From a virus, in the IMG/VR virus record IMGVR_UViG_3300017731_002846, positions 1 to 64,000 of that record: a stretch of DNA of 64,000 bases; one strand, 5' to 3'. The notes under the pieces were generated by a model. That model had not been told where the DNA came from. It searched no databases and saw only the letters and a list, made by a program, of their open reading frames with translations. Shown here one piece after another: positions 14,974 to 22,765 of this stretch (position 1 is the stretch's first letter; every line of letters begins with the position of its first letter). A program made the position numbers and the translations under genes.

Positions 14974-15115
14974 ACTTAATATTATTATTAATAAATTCTT
15001 CTGCTTTTTCTATTATTTCGGGGTGATTATTTTTAACCCAATCAAGTAAAATTTTATCTTTATAATATTCAATCAAGTCTTGCTTGGTATAGTCTACTTT
15101 ATTGGTATTTGTCAT
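14966..15115 (-). CDS. hypothetical protein (49 aa)
   Basis: MTNTNKVDYTKQDLIEYYKD... , helical and acidic, overlapping the end of the DUF2452-like gene by 17 nt and the cupin start by 8 nt. Function unknown. Confidence 0.6.
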   Translation of the reverse strand: MTNTNKVDYTKQDLIEYYKDKILLDWVKNNHPEIIEKAEEFINNNIKYE

Positions 15116-15509
15116 TTATAGATATAATATCCCATCTATTGTCATAATTCAAGCGAAAAGTTCCTACGTTGGTTTCACCCCAAGAACATTCATTAGGAGC
15201 AAATAAACTCAAAAAATACTTACTATTATTTTTTATATAAAGATGGTATTCTTTACCAATGACAGGCTTGAACCGCATTTCAGCATTAAATATAACTTCG
15301 TTCCATTCTAACTCTTTACTTAATTGTTGATATTCAGATTTTAATTTGTCAAATCGCTCTTGATAATGTTGGTTGGCTCGATGAACCGCGCCAACTTTCC
15401 ACCCACCCAAACTATAGTTGGGCTTAATAACAGGAGCGCCCAAATCACTAGCATAAGGTAAAGACTGAGGGTTTGGCGCGACATTGTCGGGAACTTGTTT
15501 TTTAGGCAT
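15099..15509 (-). CDS. DUF2452-like conserved protein
   Basis: 136 aa. NPQSLPYASDLGAPVIKPN near the N-terminus, a helical middle and VIGKEYHLYIKNNSKYFLSL followed by APNEW-like APNECSW match the DUF2452 family found in bacteria and T4-like phages. Function of the family is unknown. Coupled to the coiled-coil protein upstream (TAATG-type overlap). Confidence 0.75.
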   Translation of the reverse strand: MPKKQVPDNVAPNPQSLPYASDLGAPVIKPNYSLGGWKVGAVHRANQHYQERFDKLKSEYQQLSKELEWNEVIFNAEMRFKPVIGKEYHLYIKNNSKYFLSLFAPNECSWGETNVGTFRLNYDNRWDIISINDKYQ

Positions 15510-15703
15510 TATTTTTCGTCACCCTGCCTCCAATTCATGCACCATTTATAACTTTGTACATTCACGACTTCTTTTTTATCGTCTTCGTTTAAATAGCTAG
15601 TAGCCGTTCTTAGGTTGGTTTGCAAAGTATCAATTAAAGCGTATAAATCTGCTATTTGTTTATCTTTGTTATGTATTTCTAGTTTGAGTTGTCTTTCGTT
15701 CAT
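15509..15703 (-). CDS. coiled-coil protein (64 aa)
   Basis: N-terminal heptads (LEIHNKDKQIADLYALIDTL) predict a coiled coil. The start codon lies inside the 18-bp palindrome at 15695-15712, a possible operator. Function unknown. Confidence 0.65.
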   Translation of the reverse strand: MNERQLKLEIHNKDKQIADLYALIDTLQTNLRTATSYLNEDDKKEVVNVQSYKWCMNWRQGDEK

Positions 15704-15712
15704 ATGAACGAA
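15695..15712. promoter_or_regulatory. palindromic operator candidate
   Basis: Perfect palindrome TTCGTTCATATGAACGAA covering the start codon of 15509-15703. The GTTC-ATAT-GAAC core could bind a dimeric repressor or be an RNA hairpin over the start. Confidence 0.35.
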
Positions 15713-15726
15713 TAATTACACTAAAA

Positions 15727-15978
15727 TTAAGCATAAGGCTTTACATCTCCATTCTGTAAAATTTTCCTGTCTTCATACGGAGCAACCGACCTACGATACA
15801 ACTCCATCTTGGCACATTCTAAAGCACCCACTATATCATTGCAAGTTTGATAGTTAAAATCATTTTGCTCAATATAAATTGAAATTAATTGGTGCAAGGC
15901 ATAATTAAATTGCCCTGCATTTACGATTAAATTATCTTGATCTACTTTCTTTTTTTCTGATTTTGGTATGTACGGCAT
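15727..15978 (-). CDS. MPYI...NGDV conserved protein (DUF6899-like)
   Basis: 83 aa. The start MPYIPKSEKKK, the middle G-x-F/L-N-Y-x-L-x-x-L and the C-terminal YRRSVAPYEDRKILQNGDVKPY match a widespread phage/bacterial family (start MPYI, end PYED-K---NGDV) of unknown function. Complete by length. Promoter at 15989-16017. Confidence 0.8.
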   Translation of the reverse strand: MPYIPKSEKKKVDQDNLIVNAGQFNYALHQLISIYIEQNDFNYQTCNDIVGALECAKMELYRRSVAPYEDRKILQNGDVKPYA

Positions 15979-15988
15979 AATAGTATAT

Positions 15989-16017
15989 AATATAGTATAT
16001 TGTTAATGAAAAGTCAA
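15989..16017 (-). promoter_or_regulatory. sigma70-type early promoter
   Basis: TTGACT (16017-16012), 17-nt spacer, TATATT (15994-15989), 11 nt before ATG 15978. Back-to-back with the GTGTA element of the next plus-strand gene. Confidence 0.6.
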
Positions 16018-16024
16018 GTATATT

Positions 16025-16038
16025 GTGTAATATAATTT
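16025..16038 (+). promoter_or_regulatory. GTGTA-class promoter-like element
   Basis: GTGTAATATAATTT immediately before the GTG start at 16039; one of the best matches to the recurring element. Confidence 0.55.
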
Positions 16039-16863
16039 GTGAGTAATAAACATTACCCAAATACTGCACCTTTCGCACATGAAAGAAACACTAATGTTAA
16101 TTTCAATTATGTGTGGGATCAGTCTACTGAACATTGGATTCCGCAAACTCAATCAAGCATAAATTTAGATTATATTTTACAAAATGCAAAAGACTTTGTT
16201 CACAAATTTGGAAGTAATCCAAATATAAGCCAAAATGTTTCATTAACCAACCCCGAAGCAATATGGGATGGATCAAGTCCATATCCTTTTCCAAGCGATG
16301 CAGGAGCATCAATAGAAATTGTATCAACAGATAATGGCGATAATCAAGAAATTTTTATACAAGGATTAGATCAAAATTTTGATTTACAAGAAGCAACCGC
16401 CACTTTAAATGGAGTAACCCCTGTATCAGTATCGGGAACATGGACGAGAGTTTTTAGATCATATAATACAGGTAATACAGATATTATAGGTAGTGTCTCT
16501 ATAAGAGATTCAGTAACAACCACACAATCATATGCTCAAATATTAGACGGCAATAATCAAACTTTGATGTCTATTTATACCATACCTGCTGATTGCACAG
16601 GATACTTAATTAAATATAAAGCAAGTGCTTTTAACCCTCAGAGTTCTTCTAATATTGGATATACGTTACAATTAAAAACAAGAGAGTTTGATAAAGTTTT
16701 TAGAGTGCAATCAATTACGTCAGTAGGCACAAATCACGAAAGTGTTCACAATTTTCCATTTCCACTTAAATTAGAGCCAAAAACAGATGTTATATTTAAT
16801 GTAGTTAGCGCTAACGGAAATAATGGTGCAGTAAATGTAGATTTTGATATAGCATTACTTTAA
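16039..16863 (+). CDS. putative virion structural protein (274 aa)
   Basis: Starts at GTG 16039. N-terminal HYPNTAPFAHERNTNVNFNY, then beta-rich sequence with AGASIEIVSTDNGDNQEIF and a C-terminal half (YTIPADCTGYLIKYKASAFN...) of the type seen in marine T4-like phage structural proteins. Isolated plus-strand gene with its own GTGTA element. Role in the particle (decoration or receptor-binding) cannot be told from sequence. Confidence 0.65.
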   Translation: MSNKHYPNTAPFAHERNTNVNFNYVWDQSTEHWIPQTQSSINLDYILQNAKDFVHKFGSNPNISQNVSLTNPEAIWDGSSPYPFPSDAGASIEIVSTDNGDNQEIFIQGLDQNFDLQEATATLNGVTPVSVSGTWTRVFRSYNTGNTDIIGSVSIRDSVTTTQSYAQILDGNNQTLMSIYTIPADCTGYLIKYKASAFNPQSSSNIGYTLQLKTREFDKVFRVQSITSVGTNHESVHNFPFPLKLEPKTDVIFNVVSANGNNGAVNVDFDIALL

Positions 16864-17040
16864 TTAAATAGGGTCTTTATTTATTTCATCAATAAATTCT
16901 TTTAATTTAAATTCTAAATGTTTAGTATAATTCGCTAACTCAAGGATGCCATTATAATATCTTTGACGATCTTCTTCGTGATGCAAGGAAGACTCAATCA
17001 AAGTTTGTTTAATAATATATTCAATTTCTTGTGGTTTCAT
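16864..17040 (-). CDS. hypothetical protein (58 aa)
   Basis: Start chosen at ATG 17040 (MKPQEIEYIIKQTLIESSLH...). Helical; downstream of the RuvB-like gene by 2 nt, so probably cotranscribed. Function unknown. Confidence 0.65.
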   Translation of the reverse strand: MKPQEIEYIIKQTLIESSLHHEEDRQRYYNGILELANYTKHLEFKLKEFIDEINKDPI

Positions 17041-17042
17041 AT

Positions 17043-17969
17043 TTATAATGCCTCGCATAATTGACGACCAAACCTAGTAATCTTTCGCTTGCCATCTATT
17101 TCCATTAAGTTTTTGTTCAAAAGATAGAGTTCGTGATCTCTTTGTAATGCGGTCTTACTTAATCCAATCCTTGCGGAAATCCCTGTTAATGTAGCCTCAC
17201 CAACTTTTTTAAGAAACTGCAATATTTGTTTCTCTGTATGTGTTAATCCATGAGGTAAGATGCCAACTTTATCAGATAAGTCTCTGAAGTTCGCAAGACT
17301 AAAACTATAGTCTTCTTCCGCCCCGCAATAAAGGACGATTTCTTTTGCTCTTTTAACCGCGCTACGAGCATTACCCCTAATAGTAGAAGCTACTTCAACT
17401 AAGCAGTCATCGTCAATTTCAACTTCGGGCGCACATAGCTTTACGATTTCGGACAACTCCTCTTCATTGTAAGCCTCAAAATCAATAGTAGTCAACCTAT
17501 CTTTAAGAGGTGGAAAGATTTTATCAGTCTCGGTTGTGGCGAAAATAAAGGTTTGTTGCTTAAAATTAAACTCAAAATTCTGACCATTCCATTCGAAATT
17601 CTTACGACTATTTGCCTCTGCATTAAATATGGTCAAAAATGCCATTGTTAAATCTTTTGGCAGAGCATGGCACTCATCGAACAAAATAGTTACTTCGTTG
17701 TCAGCGATGATTGGCATAAAAATTTGCTCAAAAAATTGCTCGTTGTTTTTAATAGTGGAGCAGTTTAACTCAAGGAATGCTCTTTTGTCACCATCTTTAT
17801 TACAAAGGTTTTGCGCAAATGCTTTTGCGAACTCAGTCTTGCCAAGACCTTTTGCCCCCGCCATAAGTAAAAATGGGGATTGAGAGGTTTTATGAAATGC
17901 ATCTAAATAAAAAGATAATTTTTTCTTAACTGCTTGTTGCCCAATAAGATCGGGGAAATAATTGCTCAT
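17043..17969 (-). CDS. RuvB-like Holliday-junction helicase
   Basis: 308 aa AAA+ ATPase. IGQQAVKKKL and Walker A GAKGLGKT (38-45), Walker B FDECH (96-100), sensor ATTETD (143-148), PLKDRL arginine-finger region, sensor-2-like RGNARSAVKRAKE, and a C-terminal winged helix (GLSKTALQRDHELYLLNKNL...RFGRQL) in the same order as RuvB. It would drive branch migration of recombination intermediates, with the resolvase-like nuclease at 43284 as a possible partner. No RuvA was seen. A clamp-loader subunit is the main alternative. Confidence 0.8.
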   Translation of the reverse strand: MSNYFPDLIGQQAVKKKLSFYLDAFHKTSQSPFLLMAGAKGLGKTEFAKAFAQNLCNKDGDKRAFLELNCSTIKNNEQFFEQIFMPIIADNEVTILFDECHALPKDLTMAFLTIFNAEANSRKNFEWNGQNFEFNFKQQTFIFATTETDKIFPPLKDRLTTIDFEAYNEEELSEIVKLCAPEVEIDDDCLVEVASTIRGNARSAVKRAKEIVLYCGAEEDYSFSLANFRDLSDKVGILPHGLTHTEKQILQFLKKVGEATLTGISARIGLSKTALQRDHELYLLNKNLMEIDGKRKITRFGRQLCEAL

Positions 17970-17971
17970 AA

Positions 17972-18196
17972 TTAGAATTGTGTTAATGTGTATTCAATTT
18001 TAGGAATCTCTTCCTCACTAATAACTTTTGAGCCACTAGGCTCTTGTTGTATAGGGCTAATATAGTCGTGATCTGTAATGCTGTCAAGCCATTTCTTGCA
18101 GACAACAACTTTGCTTTTTCGCCCGACCCAATCGCCTAGCTCTTCATAACTAATTTCTACATATGGGCTATAGCCCTTTGGTCTTCCTCTACTCAT
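17972..18196 (-). CDS. hypothetical protein (74 aa)
   Basis: MSRGRPKGYSPYVEISYEEL... begins with an AT-hook-like GRPKGY, followed by a small Trp-containing domain. It may bind DNA. 2 nt upstream of the RuvB-like gene, so the same transcript. Confidence 0.65.
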   Translation of the reverse strand: MSRGRPKGYSPYVEISYEELGDWVGRKSKVVVCKKWLDSITDHDYISPIQQEPSGSKVISEEEIPKIEYTLTQF

Positions 18197-18205
18197 AATG
18201 ACAAT

Positions 18206-18234
18206 ACATTAGCAGAAGACATATGAGTAGTCAA
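18206..18234 (-). promoter_or_regulatory. sigma70-type early promoter
   Basis: TTGACT (18234-18229), 17-nt spacer, TAATGT (18211-18206), 10 nt before ATG 18196; drives the RuvB-like unit. Confidence 0.55.
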
Positions 18235-18243
18235 ACAAAAACT

Positions 18244-18774
18244 TTAACTTGAGGATTTTTTAATGTCGCAGACAATGATTACATTGTAACCATCACTTGG
18301 CTCGTCCCTAGTATAAATGTATTCTACATGATGACCAAACCTAGAAGTAAGTTCGGATAATTTATTCTTCATGAACTCTAAGCCCATATCCAAGTGCTTG
18401 TGAGCTTTATTCCAAACATGAGGTTGATCTTTATTATATTCCCTATACCTCTGTTCATCAGGAAAGAATAATATTAATCTTCCATTATCTTTTAAAACTC
18501 TAACCATTTCGTTCAAAATGGGAGCGGTATCAACAAAGTCCTCAATTAAATGAGAAGAAAATACAATATCAAATTTACCATCTTCGACAGGTATTCCCTT
18601 TGTGATGTCGGCAGGTATGTCATTTAAGTCTTCACCAACTTTAGTATAAGGTCTAGGAAGATCAGATCCAACCGCATGAGGAACAACTTTACTGCCCCCG
18701 AATCCAATATCAATGATATTATTTGAGTTTAAGTAATTTAAAATATGCTTTTTATGAGCTTGTGTTTCTGACAT
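18244..18774 (-). CDS. SAM-dependent methyltransferase, class I
   Basis: 176 aa. NIIDIGFGGSKVVPHAVGSD is motif I with the acidic strand end, FDIVFSSHLIEDF is motif II/IV, and MVRVLKDNGRLILFFPDEQR is motif VI. This is the Methyltransf_11 type usually acting on small molecules or sugars. Substrate unknown. Its start is preceded by a (TTTA)n tract. Confidence 0.85.
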   Translation of the reverse strand: MSETQAHKKHILNYLNSNNIIDIGFGGSKVVPHAVGSDLPRPYTKVGEDLNDIPADITKGIPVEDGKFDIVFSSHLIEDFVDTAPILNEMVRVLKDNGRLILFFPDEQRYREYNKDQPHVWNKAHKHLDMGLEFMKNKLSELTSRFGHHVEYIYTRDEPSDGYNVIIVCDIKKSSS

Positions 18775-18776
18775 TT

Positions 18777-18797
18777 TATTTATTTATTTATTTATTT
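18777..18797. repeat. (TTTA)n microsatellite
   Basis: About five tandem TTTA units lie between the methyltransferase start and the next gene. Length variation here could alter the leader of the methyltransferase mRNA. Confidence 0.6.
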
Positions 18798-18803
18798 AGG
18801 ATA

Positions 18804-19175
18804 CTATCCTAGTAAATCTTTTATTTCGCTTTGATGCGTTTGCATTTCTTCAATCAATGCGATAGTAATATCTTTAAGTGCTACTAGACTCATTGTGTCA
18901 ATCTCTTTTTCGGGCGGGATGTCATCATAGCTTTCATTTAATTCAATCAAATCATAAATAGCATCCATTTGTTTTTTATACAAAGTCAGCAAAATATTAA
19001 TGCACTTATTTGACTTTTTAAGAAATCGTTTCCTTTGATCTTTTTGAGGGAAATTGCCATTATTTAATAAATTATCAAGAGTTTTTGAGTTATTTAAATG
19101 TTCAGCTTCATAACTCGATATTTCTTCGGTATAAAAGTCAAATGTATCCCAAGCCAAGTTTAATTTATTTATCAT
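18804..19175 (-). CDS. hypothetical helical protein (123 aa)
   Basis: Long helices throughout (NLAWDTFDFYTEEISSYEAE...), ending in an acidic helix. ATGA overlap with the upstream 57-aa gene. No family recognised. Confidence 0.65.
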   Translation of the reverse strand: MINKLNLAWDTFDFYTEEISSYEAEHLNNSKTLDNLLNNGNFPQKDQRKRFLKKSNKCINILLTLYKKQMDAIYDLIELNESYDDIPPEKEIDTMSLVALKDITIALIEEMQTHQSEIKDLLG

Positions 19176-19345
19176 AAAAATTTATGCAATATTTCAAGCT
19201 CCCTTAAACCCAAATGCTTGGCAAAATAAAAACAAAAATCAGCCACTCGGCTTGCAGACCAAGACTCTTTATTTATAATACTTCCCACTTCGTTGTATTT
19301 ACCGCTATACCAAAGGTCAGTCAGTTTAATGTATTCAGTTTTCAT
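19172..19345 (-). CDS. hypothetical protein (57 aa)
   Basis: MKTEYIKLTDLWYSGKYNEV... resembles the small 'VGSIINKESWSASRVADFC' type found in phages, where a protein of this size measures tens of residues and lacks known motifs. First gene after the promoter at 19361-19389. Confidence 0.6.
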   Translation of the reverse strand: MKTEYIKLTDLWYSGKYNEVGSIINKESWSASRVADFCFYFAKHLGLRELEILHKFL

Positions 19346-19360
19346 AATTATTCAAAATCT

Positions 19361-19389
19361 ATTAAACCATAATTTATTTAAAATGTCAA
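19361..19389 (-). promoter_or_regulatory. sigma70-type early promoter
   Basis: TTGACA (19389-19384), 17-nt spacer, TTTAAT (19366-19361), 16 nt before ATG 19345. Confidence 0.5.
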
Positions 19390-19403
19390 GGAGTAAAAAC
19401 AAA

Positions 19404-19417
19404 GTGTACATAATGTA
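19404..19417 (+). promoter_or_regulatory. GTGTA-class promoter-like element
   Basis: GTGTACATAATGTA directly before ATG 19418. Confidence 0.5.
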
Positions 19418-20041
19418 ATGGCAAAAAGATATAAAATATGTTGGTCGTGCATTGGGTTATTTGCCCTAACCATGCTAATACTTTGGAGCACGATATCATG
19501 CAAGAACCCTACTTTTAAAGAATTAAAAGAAATTCCGACAATTCAGCAAAAAGATTATCAAAAATATAAACTTTACAAAAGACAAGATATTGGAAGAAGG
19601 TTCGGGCACCAAATAGGTCATAATTCAATAAAAATAGATGTGCCGACAAATGTATCTATAATGATGCTTGATACGGCATTTAGAGATGTGGATTATTTTT
19701 TCTTCCGCAAGTTTAATAATTGGTTCGAAGATGTTAAGTTTCAAAATGGAATAATGGCAATGAACCAAAAAGAAAACTTAGATTGCGACAATTTTGCAAT
19801 GTTATATAAATCATTAATGAGTGTCGCAAGTTACAAAAGCGGTGCTGACCATGAACCTGCAGTAGCTTTAGTTGTAGTTGAACAAAGATACCCTTTCGGG
19901 GGGATTCCTGAAGGAGCTCTTCATATGTTAAATTTAATATTTACAAGTAAAGCATGGTATATATTTGAACCTCAAACAGGCGAATATATTGAGCTTGAAA
20001 ATTACCCAAACCAAAAGTATATTAGGACAATAATTATTTAA
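19418..20041 (+). CDS. lipoprotein with transglutaminase-like/Cys-protease-like domain
   Basis: 207 aa. N-terminal membrane segment (IGLFALTMLILWSTISC) ends in a Cys, so possibly a lipoprotein. LDCDNFAMLYKSLM (near residue 125), GALHMLNLIF and WYIFEPQTGEYIEL place Cys, His and Asp/Glu in the order of transglutaminase-like cysteine peptidases. Might modify the cell envelope or act in lysis or superinfection exclusion. Family assignment is tentative. Confidence 0.55.
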   Translation: MAKRYKICWSCIGLFALTMLILWSTISCKNPTFKELKEIPTIQQKDYQKYKLYKRQDIGRRFGHQIGHNSIKIDVPTNVSIMMLDTAFRDVDYFFFRKFNNWFEDVKFQNGIMAMNQKENLDCDNFAMLYKSLMSVASYKSGADHEPAVALVVVEQRYPFGGIPEGALHMLNLIFTSKAWYIFEPQTGEYIELENYPNQKYIRTIII

Positions 20042-20459
20042 GTTTCCTTTTCGCCCAAGCTATTTTCATAGCTTCGCTCTGCTTATTCTTGTATTTATTT
20101 GAAGAGTGCTTGTTCGAGTTTTTGTTTCCCCGCATGGATTTCGAGATTTTTTTTCTTGTTATTTCGGGCAAACTCTTTCTTTTTTTTGAGTTAGCTAAAG
20201 AGATTTTTCTTTTATGCTCTTCACTTTTAGGTTTACCTTTATTATTTAATCCGCCAATACTAGAAGTTTGAATAAATATTTGCTCTTTACCTATTTGTTT
20301 TAATAAACTTTTCCATGCGACATAATCCTCTATTTTCCCATGATTTAAATATAATTTGCGGTGAGCTTCAGCATGATCCTTGACTGATAAATAAACAAGG
20401 TTGGGGGGTTCATCAGTCCCACCCATGTGCTTTGGTATGATATGATGCTTATGCTTCAT
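20034..20459 (-). CDS. HNH homing endonuclease with NUMOD-like tail
   Basis: 141 aa. HHIIPKHMGGTDEPPNLVYL followed by DHAEAHRKLY is the HNH core seen in phage homing endonucleases. The C-terminal half has repeated KISxxxR/K motifs (HKRKISLANSKKRKSLPEITRKKISKS) like NUMOD3 DNA-binding repeats. Overlaps the end of the convergent plus-strand lipoprotein gene by 8 nt. Confidence 0.88.
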   Translation of the reverse strand: MKHKHHIIPKHMGGTDEPPNLVYLSVKDHAEAHRKLYLNHGKIEDYVAWKSLLKQIGKEQIFIQTSSIGGLNNKGKPKSEEHKRKISLANSKKRKSLPEITRKKISKSMRGNKNSNKHSSNKYKNKQSEAMKIAWAKRKLK

Positions 20460-20472
20460 GTGTGGGAATATA

Positions 20473-20706
20473 TTATTCAGAAACCGTTTTTTTTGAGGCT
20501 TTTAATTTATTCTCATATCTCGCTTTTAAATAAAGCGGCCAAAAAAAATAGTAAGCCAAGTCGTCTTCATGTAGCAATGCATTTGATAATTCGCGAGCAT
20601 AAAGAAATTCCCAATCCTTTTCTTGCTTGAAGATTGTATCAGTAGGGTTTGGTGGGCTTTTATTTGTGCAACCACAAAGAATAACAATCAAAAATAAGAC
20701 CTTCAT
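20473..20706 (-). CDS. lipoprotein (77 aa)
   Basis: From ATG 20706: MKVLFLIVILCGCTNKSPPN is a canonical signal with lipobox ILCGC. The mature part is helical, rich in aromatic residues. Follows 20708-21139 after 1 nt. Function unknown. Confidence 0.75.
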   Translation of the reverse strand: MKVLFLIVILCGCTNKSPPNPTDTIFKQEKDWEFLYARELSNALLHEDDLAYYFFWPLYLKARYENKLKASKKTVSE

Positions 20707-20707
20707 G

Positions 20708-21139
20708 CTAGTTGAGCCAGAAATCATTTATTTCGGATAAAGTGGAGGCATTTAATGAGTGAACTTGATAAGATGTTAATTTAAAAAAATCAGGTTCCGT
20801 AAAAAACTCAGTCATATACAACCCCTTCACCTCTCCATCTAAATACATATCGTGAATTGTGCAGCTAGTATTTATTGATTTATTAATATAAAAATCAATC
20901 GTAATCGAAGGTATGGACGATATGATATAATCAAAAATCTTTTTATAAAAAGATTGAGGCAAATTTTCATCATGAATAATTTCCATATCACCGGCAATTA
21001 ACCCATTACTAGACTCAGAATGAACAATTGTCGCCCCAATGAATTCAGAGCAAAATTTATCGAACTTATGCAAGAAAACATCTGCAACTTCATCGGGCCC
21101 TGAAGAGAAGTATATATAACGTTCAGTCCCTAACAACAT
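20708..21139 (-). CDS. hypothetical protein (143 aa)
   Basis: Alpha/beta protein (MLLGTERYIYFSSGPDEVAD...) with no recognised motif. Lies between the sigma-factor unit and the lipoprotein, with spacings of 4 and 1 nt. Confidence 0.7.
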   Translation of the reverse strand: MLLGTERYIYFSSGPDEVADVFLHKFDKFCSEFIGATIVHSESSNGLIAGDMEIIHDENLPQSFYKKIFDYIISSIPSITIDFYINKSINTSCTIHDMYLDGEVKGLYMTEFFTEPDFFKLTSYQVHSLNASTLSEINDFWLN

Positions 21140-21143
21140 CAGT

Positions 21144-21335
21144 TTAAGACTTTTTGCTTTTGATTGAAGCTATGATGCATTTAGCTCCATGCTCGTTAGA
21201 AGTCATTATAACTTCTCCATTTACTAGCAATATTTTAAAAAGCAGTTTATTTAAATGAACGCGCTCTTTAACATATATAACTTGCTTAGGATTAATGTGA
21301 TATTTTTCGTTATTTGAATCTTCTATTTGTATCAT
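21144..21335 (-). CDS. hypothetical small beta protein (63 aa)
   Basis: Predicted strands (QVIYVKERVHLNKLLFKILL, GEVIMTSNEHGAKCIIASIK) resemble a small LytTR- or FlbD-like beta fold. 2 nt after the sigma factor; a role in its regulation is possible but unproven. Confidence 0.6.
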   Translation of the reverse strand: MIQIEDSNNEKYHINPKQVIYVKERVHLNKLLFKILLVNGEVIMTSNEHGAKCIIASIKSKKS

Positions 21336-21337
21336 AA

Positions 21338-21874
21338 TTAGTATCTATAAAATTCTTTTTCAGCTTCTATATATGCATTATTAATGCACTTTTTGATATT
21401 TTCTCGAATCCTATACAATGTACCAGAAACTGCACCTATCGGTCTATTTATAGAGCGACTTATATCCTTGATACTCATGTCTTGTTTGAATCTGAGCTCG
21501 GCTATTTCTACCATATGCTTTGGTAGTTTTTTATAACACTTATTTAGCGCATTCCGCTTAATTTCAAGGGTATTATAATCCACTGCTTCAATAGAGAAAA
21601 TATCAGTTAATTCATTAGAGAAGCAGACCTTGCTTCTGGCGACATTAGTCCGATGAGCCATAGCTTGAAATTTAGCTATAGTTAAAGCCCAACTTTTAAA
21701 GGAACCCAACTCTACGTTGAATGTTTTTTGTTTTTTTAATAATATTAAATTGGTTTTCTGCAAAACATCTTCAGCGTCTTGCCTGTGAGATAAGATACTA
21801 AAAATAAAGTAAAACAAATCTGACTGAACATCTTTTAAAGATGAATTGAAGTTATTTGTCGATATAGTGTTCAT
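21338..21874 (-). CDS. ECF-type RNA polymerase sigma factor
   Basis: 178 aa. Region 2: DLFYFIFSILSHRQDAEDVLQKTN (residues 19-42) and SFKSWALTIAKFQAMAHR (58-75). Region 4: LPKHMVEIAELRFKQDMSIK with a helix-turn-helix (ISRSINRPIGAVSGTLYRIR). The DAEDVLQ-TN-ILLKK and FKSWA-IAKFQ-MAHR patterns are those of the Rhodopirellula/Verrucomicrobium ECF subfamily, a host clue. It may redirect host RNA polymerase to phage promoters, for instance the GTGTA class; that pairing is inference. The gene directly upstream (21875-22105) ends right at its start. Confidence 0.88.
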   Translation of the reverse strand: MNTISTNNFNSSLKDVQSDLFYFIFSILSHRQDAEDVLQKTNLILLKKQKTFNVELGSFKSWALTIAKFQAMAHRTNVARSKVCFSNELTDIFSIEAVDYNTLEIKRNALNKCYKKLPKHMVEIAELRFKQDMSIKDISRSINRPIGAVSGTLYRIRENIKKCINNAYIEAEKEFYRY

Positions 21875-22105
21875 TTATTTAATCAAATCAACTGTTAAGT
21901 CTAAGCTATTATTTGGGTTTTTTTCGATTATAATATGTATTGAGTCATTGTCTTGTTTAAATAAAACTTGGTCAACACAATCAATTAATTCAGTAAGGTC
22001 AGAATTTTTATGGAAAGAGCCGGGATAATATTTGGGGTTATTCGCTACAATATCATGAAGTTTTTTGTAGTTAATATCTTCTTGGAATTTATTTATTCTA
22101 TTCAT
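21875..22105 (-). CDS. hypothetical protein (76 aa)
   Basis: Immediately upstream of the sigma factor without a gap. MNRINKFQEDINYKKLHDIV... has no recognised motif. An anti-sigma role cannot be excluded from position alone. Confidence 0.65.
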   Translation of the reverse strand: MNRINKFQEDINYKKLHDIVANNPKYYPGSFHKNSDLTELIDCVDQVLFKQDNDSIHIIIEKNPNNSLDLTVDLIK

Positions 22106-22353
22106 GGTAATACTATTCTATCAATGTCGTGCTCTAATTCATAATTGTCCCAATAATCATGGTTATGTTTACTATATTTTATATCTTCAAAAAGAACTAA
22201 TGAGCTTATTGGGCCAGCAAGATCGTGATCTTCTTGTTCATAGCCGATGGCGACCCCTTCGGGAACTCGACCACGACCATCAGTGTATTCAAAACATTCG
22301 TCATGCCCATGCTCGGAATAAATTATATCAGAAGAATTAATTTTCATCGCCAT
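22102..22353 (-). CDS. hypothetical protein (83 aa)
   Basis: His/Asp-rich (HGHDECFEYTDGRG, KHNHDYWDNYELEHD), which might bind a metal. ATG 22353 or 22347. Coupled by ATGA to the next gene. Confidence 0.65.
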   Translation of the reverse strand: MAMKINSSDIIYSEHGHDECFEYTDGRGRVPEGVAIGYEQEDHDLAGPISSLVLFEDIKYSKHNHDYWDNYELEHDIDRIVLP

Positions 22354-22603
22354 GGTAAAAACATCTTTGTTGTATTATTTGGCTCTCGTCCTCCCATTTT
22401 TGGGAGTAAATATTATATCTTTCAACTGATAAATTTTGAGCGTTCGCATTTTTGCGGTTAAGAGTGTCATTGTGGAAGTCAAGAGCTGATTGGGCATCGT
22501 AAGCCATATAGTAGTGGTAATTATTTAATACAGAATGGTATTCTCCGGCATTATATTTAATCCTAAACTCGGAAATTTTTTCCTCTTTAACTCTCTTCTT
22601 CAT
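22337..22603 (-). CDS. hypothetical protein (88 aa)
   Basis: Basic N-terminus (MKKRVKEEKISEFRIKYNAG) then a Tyr-rich stretch with SALDFHNDTLNRKN, similar in pattern to the small DpnD-like proteins (strand, Y-x-x-x-A-x-S-x-x-x-A). Function unknown. Confidence 0.6.
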   Translation of the reverse strand: MKKRVKEEKISEFRIKYNAGEYHSVLNNYHYYMAYDAQSALDFHNDTLNRKNANAQNLSVERYNIYSQKWEDESQIIQQRCFYHGDEN

Positions 22604-22760
22604 CGCTCAAGCTCCAATAAACATCACCGAATAAAATAAATTCAATTTCATTACCTCTGTCAATTTCAACCCCTACAGGGTTACCCTCTGATACAGGCAA
22701 GTTGTCCTCGCAATAAAAAAATTCTTCAAAATCTGAAGCATATATAAGTTCGCAATTCAT
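22587..22760 (-). CDS. hypothetical protein (57 aa)
   Basis: Acidic small protein (MNCELIYASDFEEFFYCEDN...), overlapping the next gene by 17 nt. It follows cysQ by 5 nt, so likely on the same message. Confidence 0.6.
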   Translation of the reverse strand: MNCELIYASDFEEFFYCEDNLPVSEGNPVGVEIDRGNEIEFILFGDVYWSLSDEEES

Positions 22761-22765
22761 AACAA

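Noticed and set aside
17043-17969. Clamp-loader (DnaX/RFC) assignment for the AAA+ gene
   Set aside because: The motif order, RGNARSAVKRA sensor-2 region and C-terminal winged helix fit RuvB better; kept only as an alternative.
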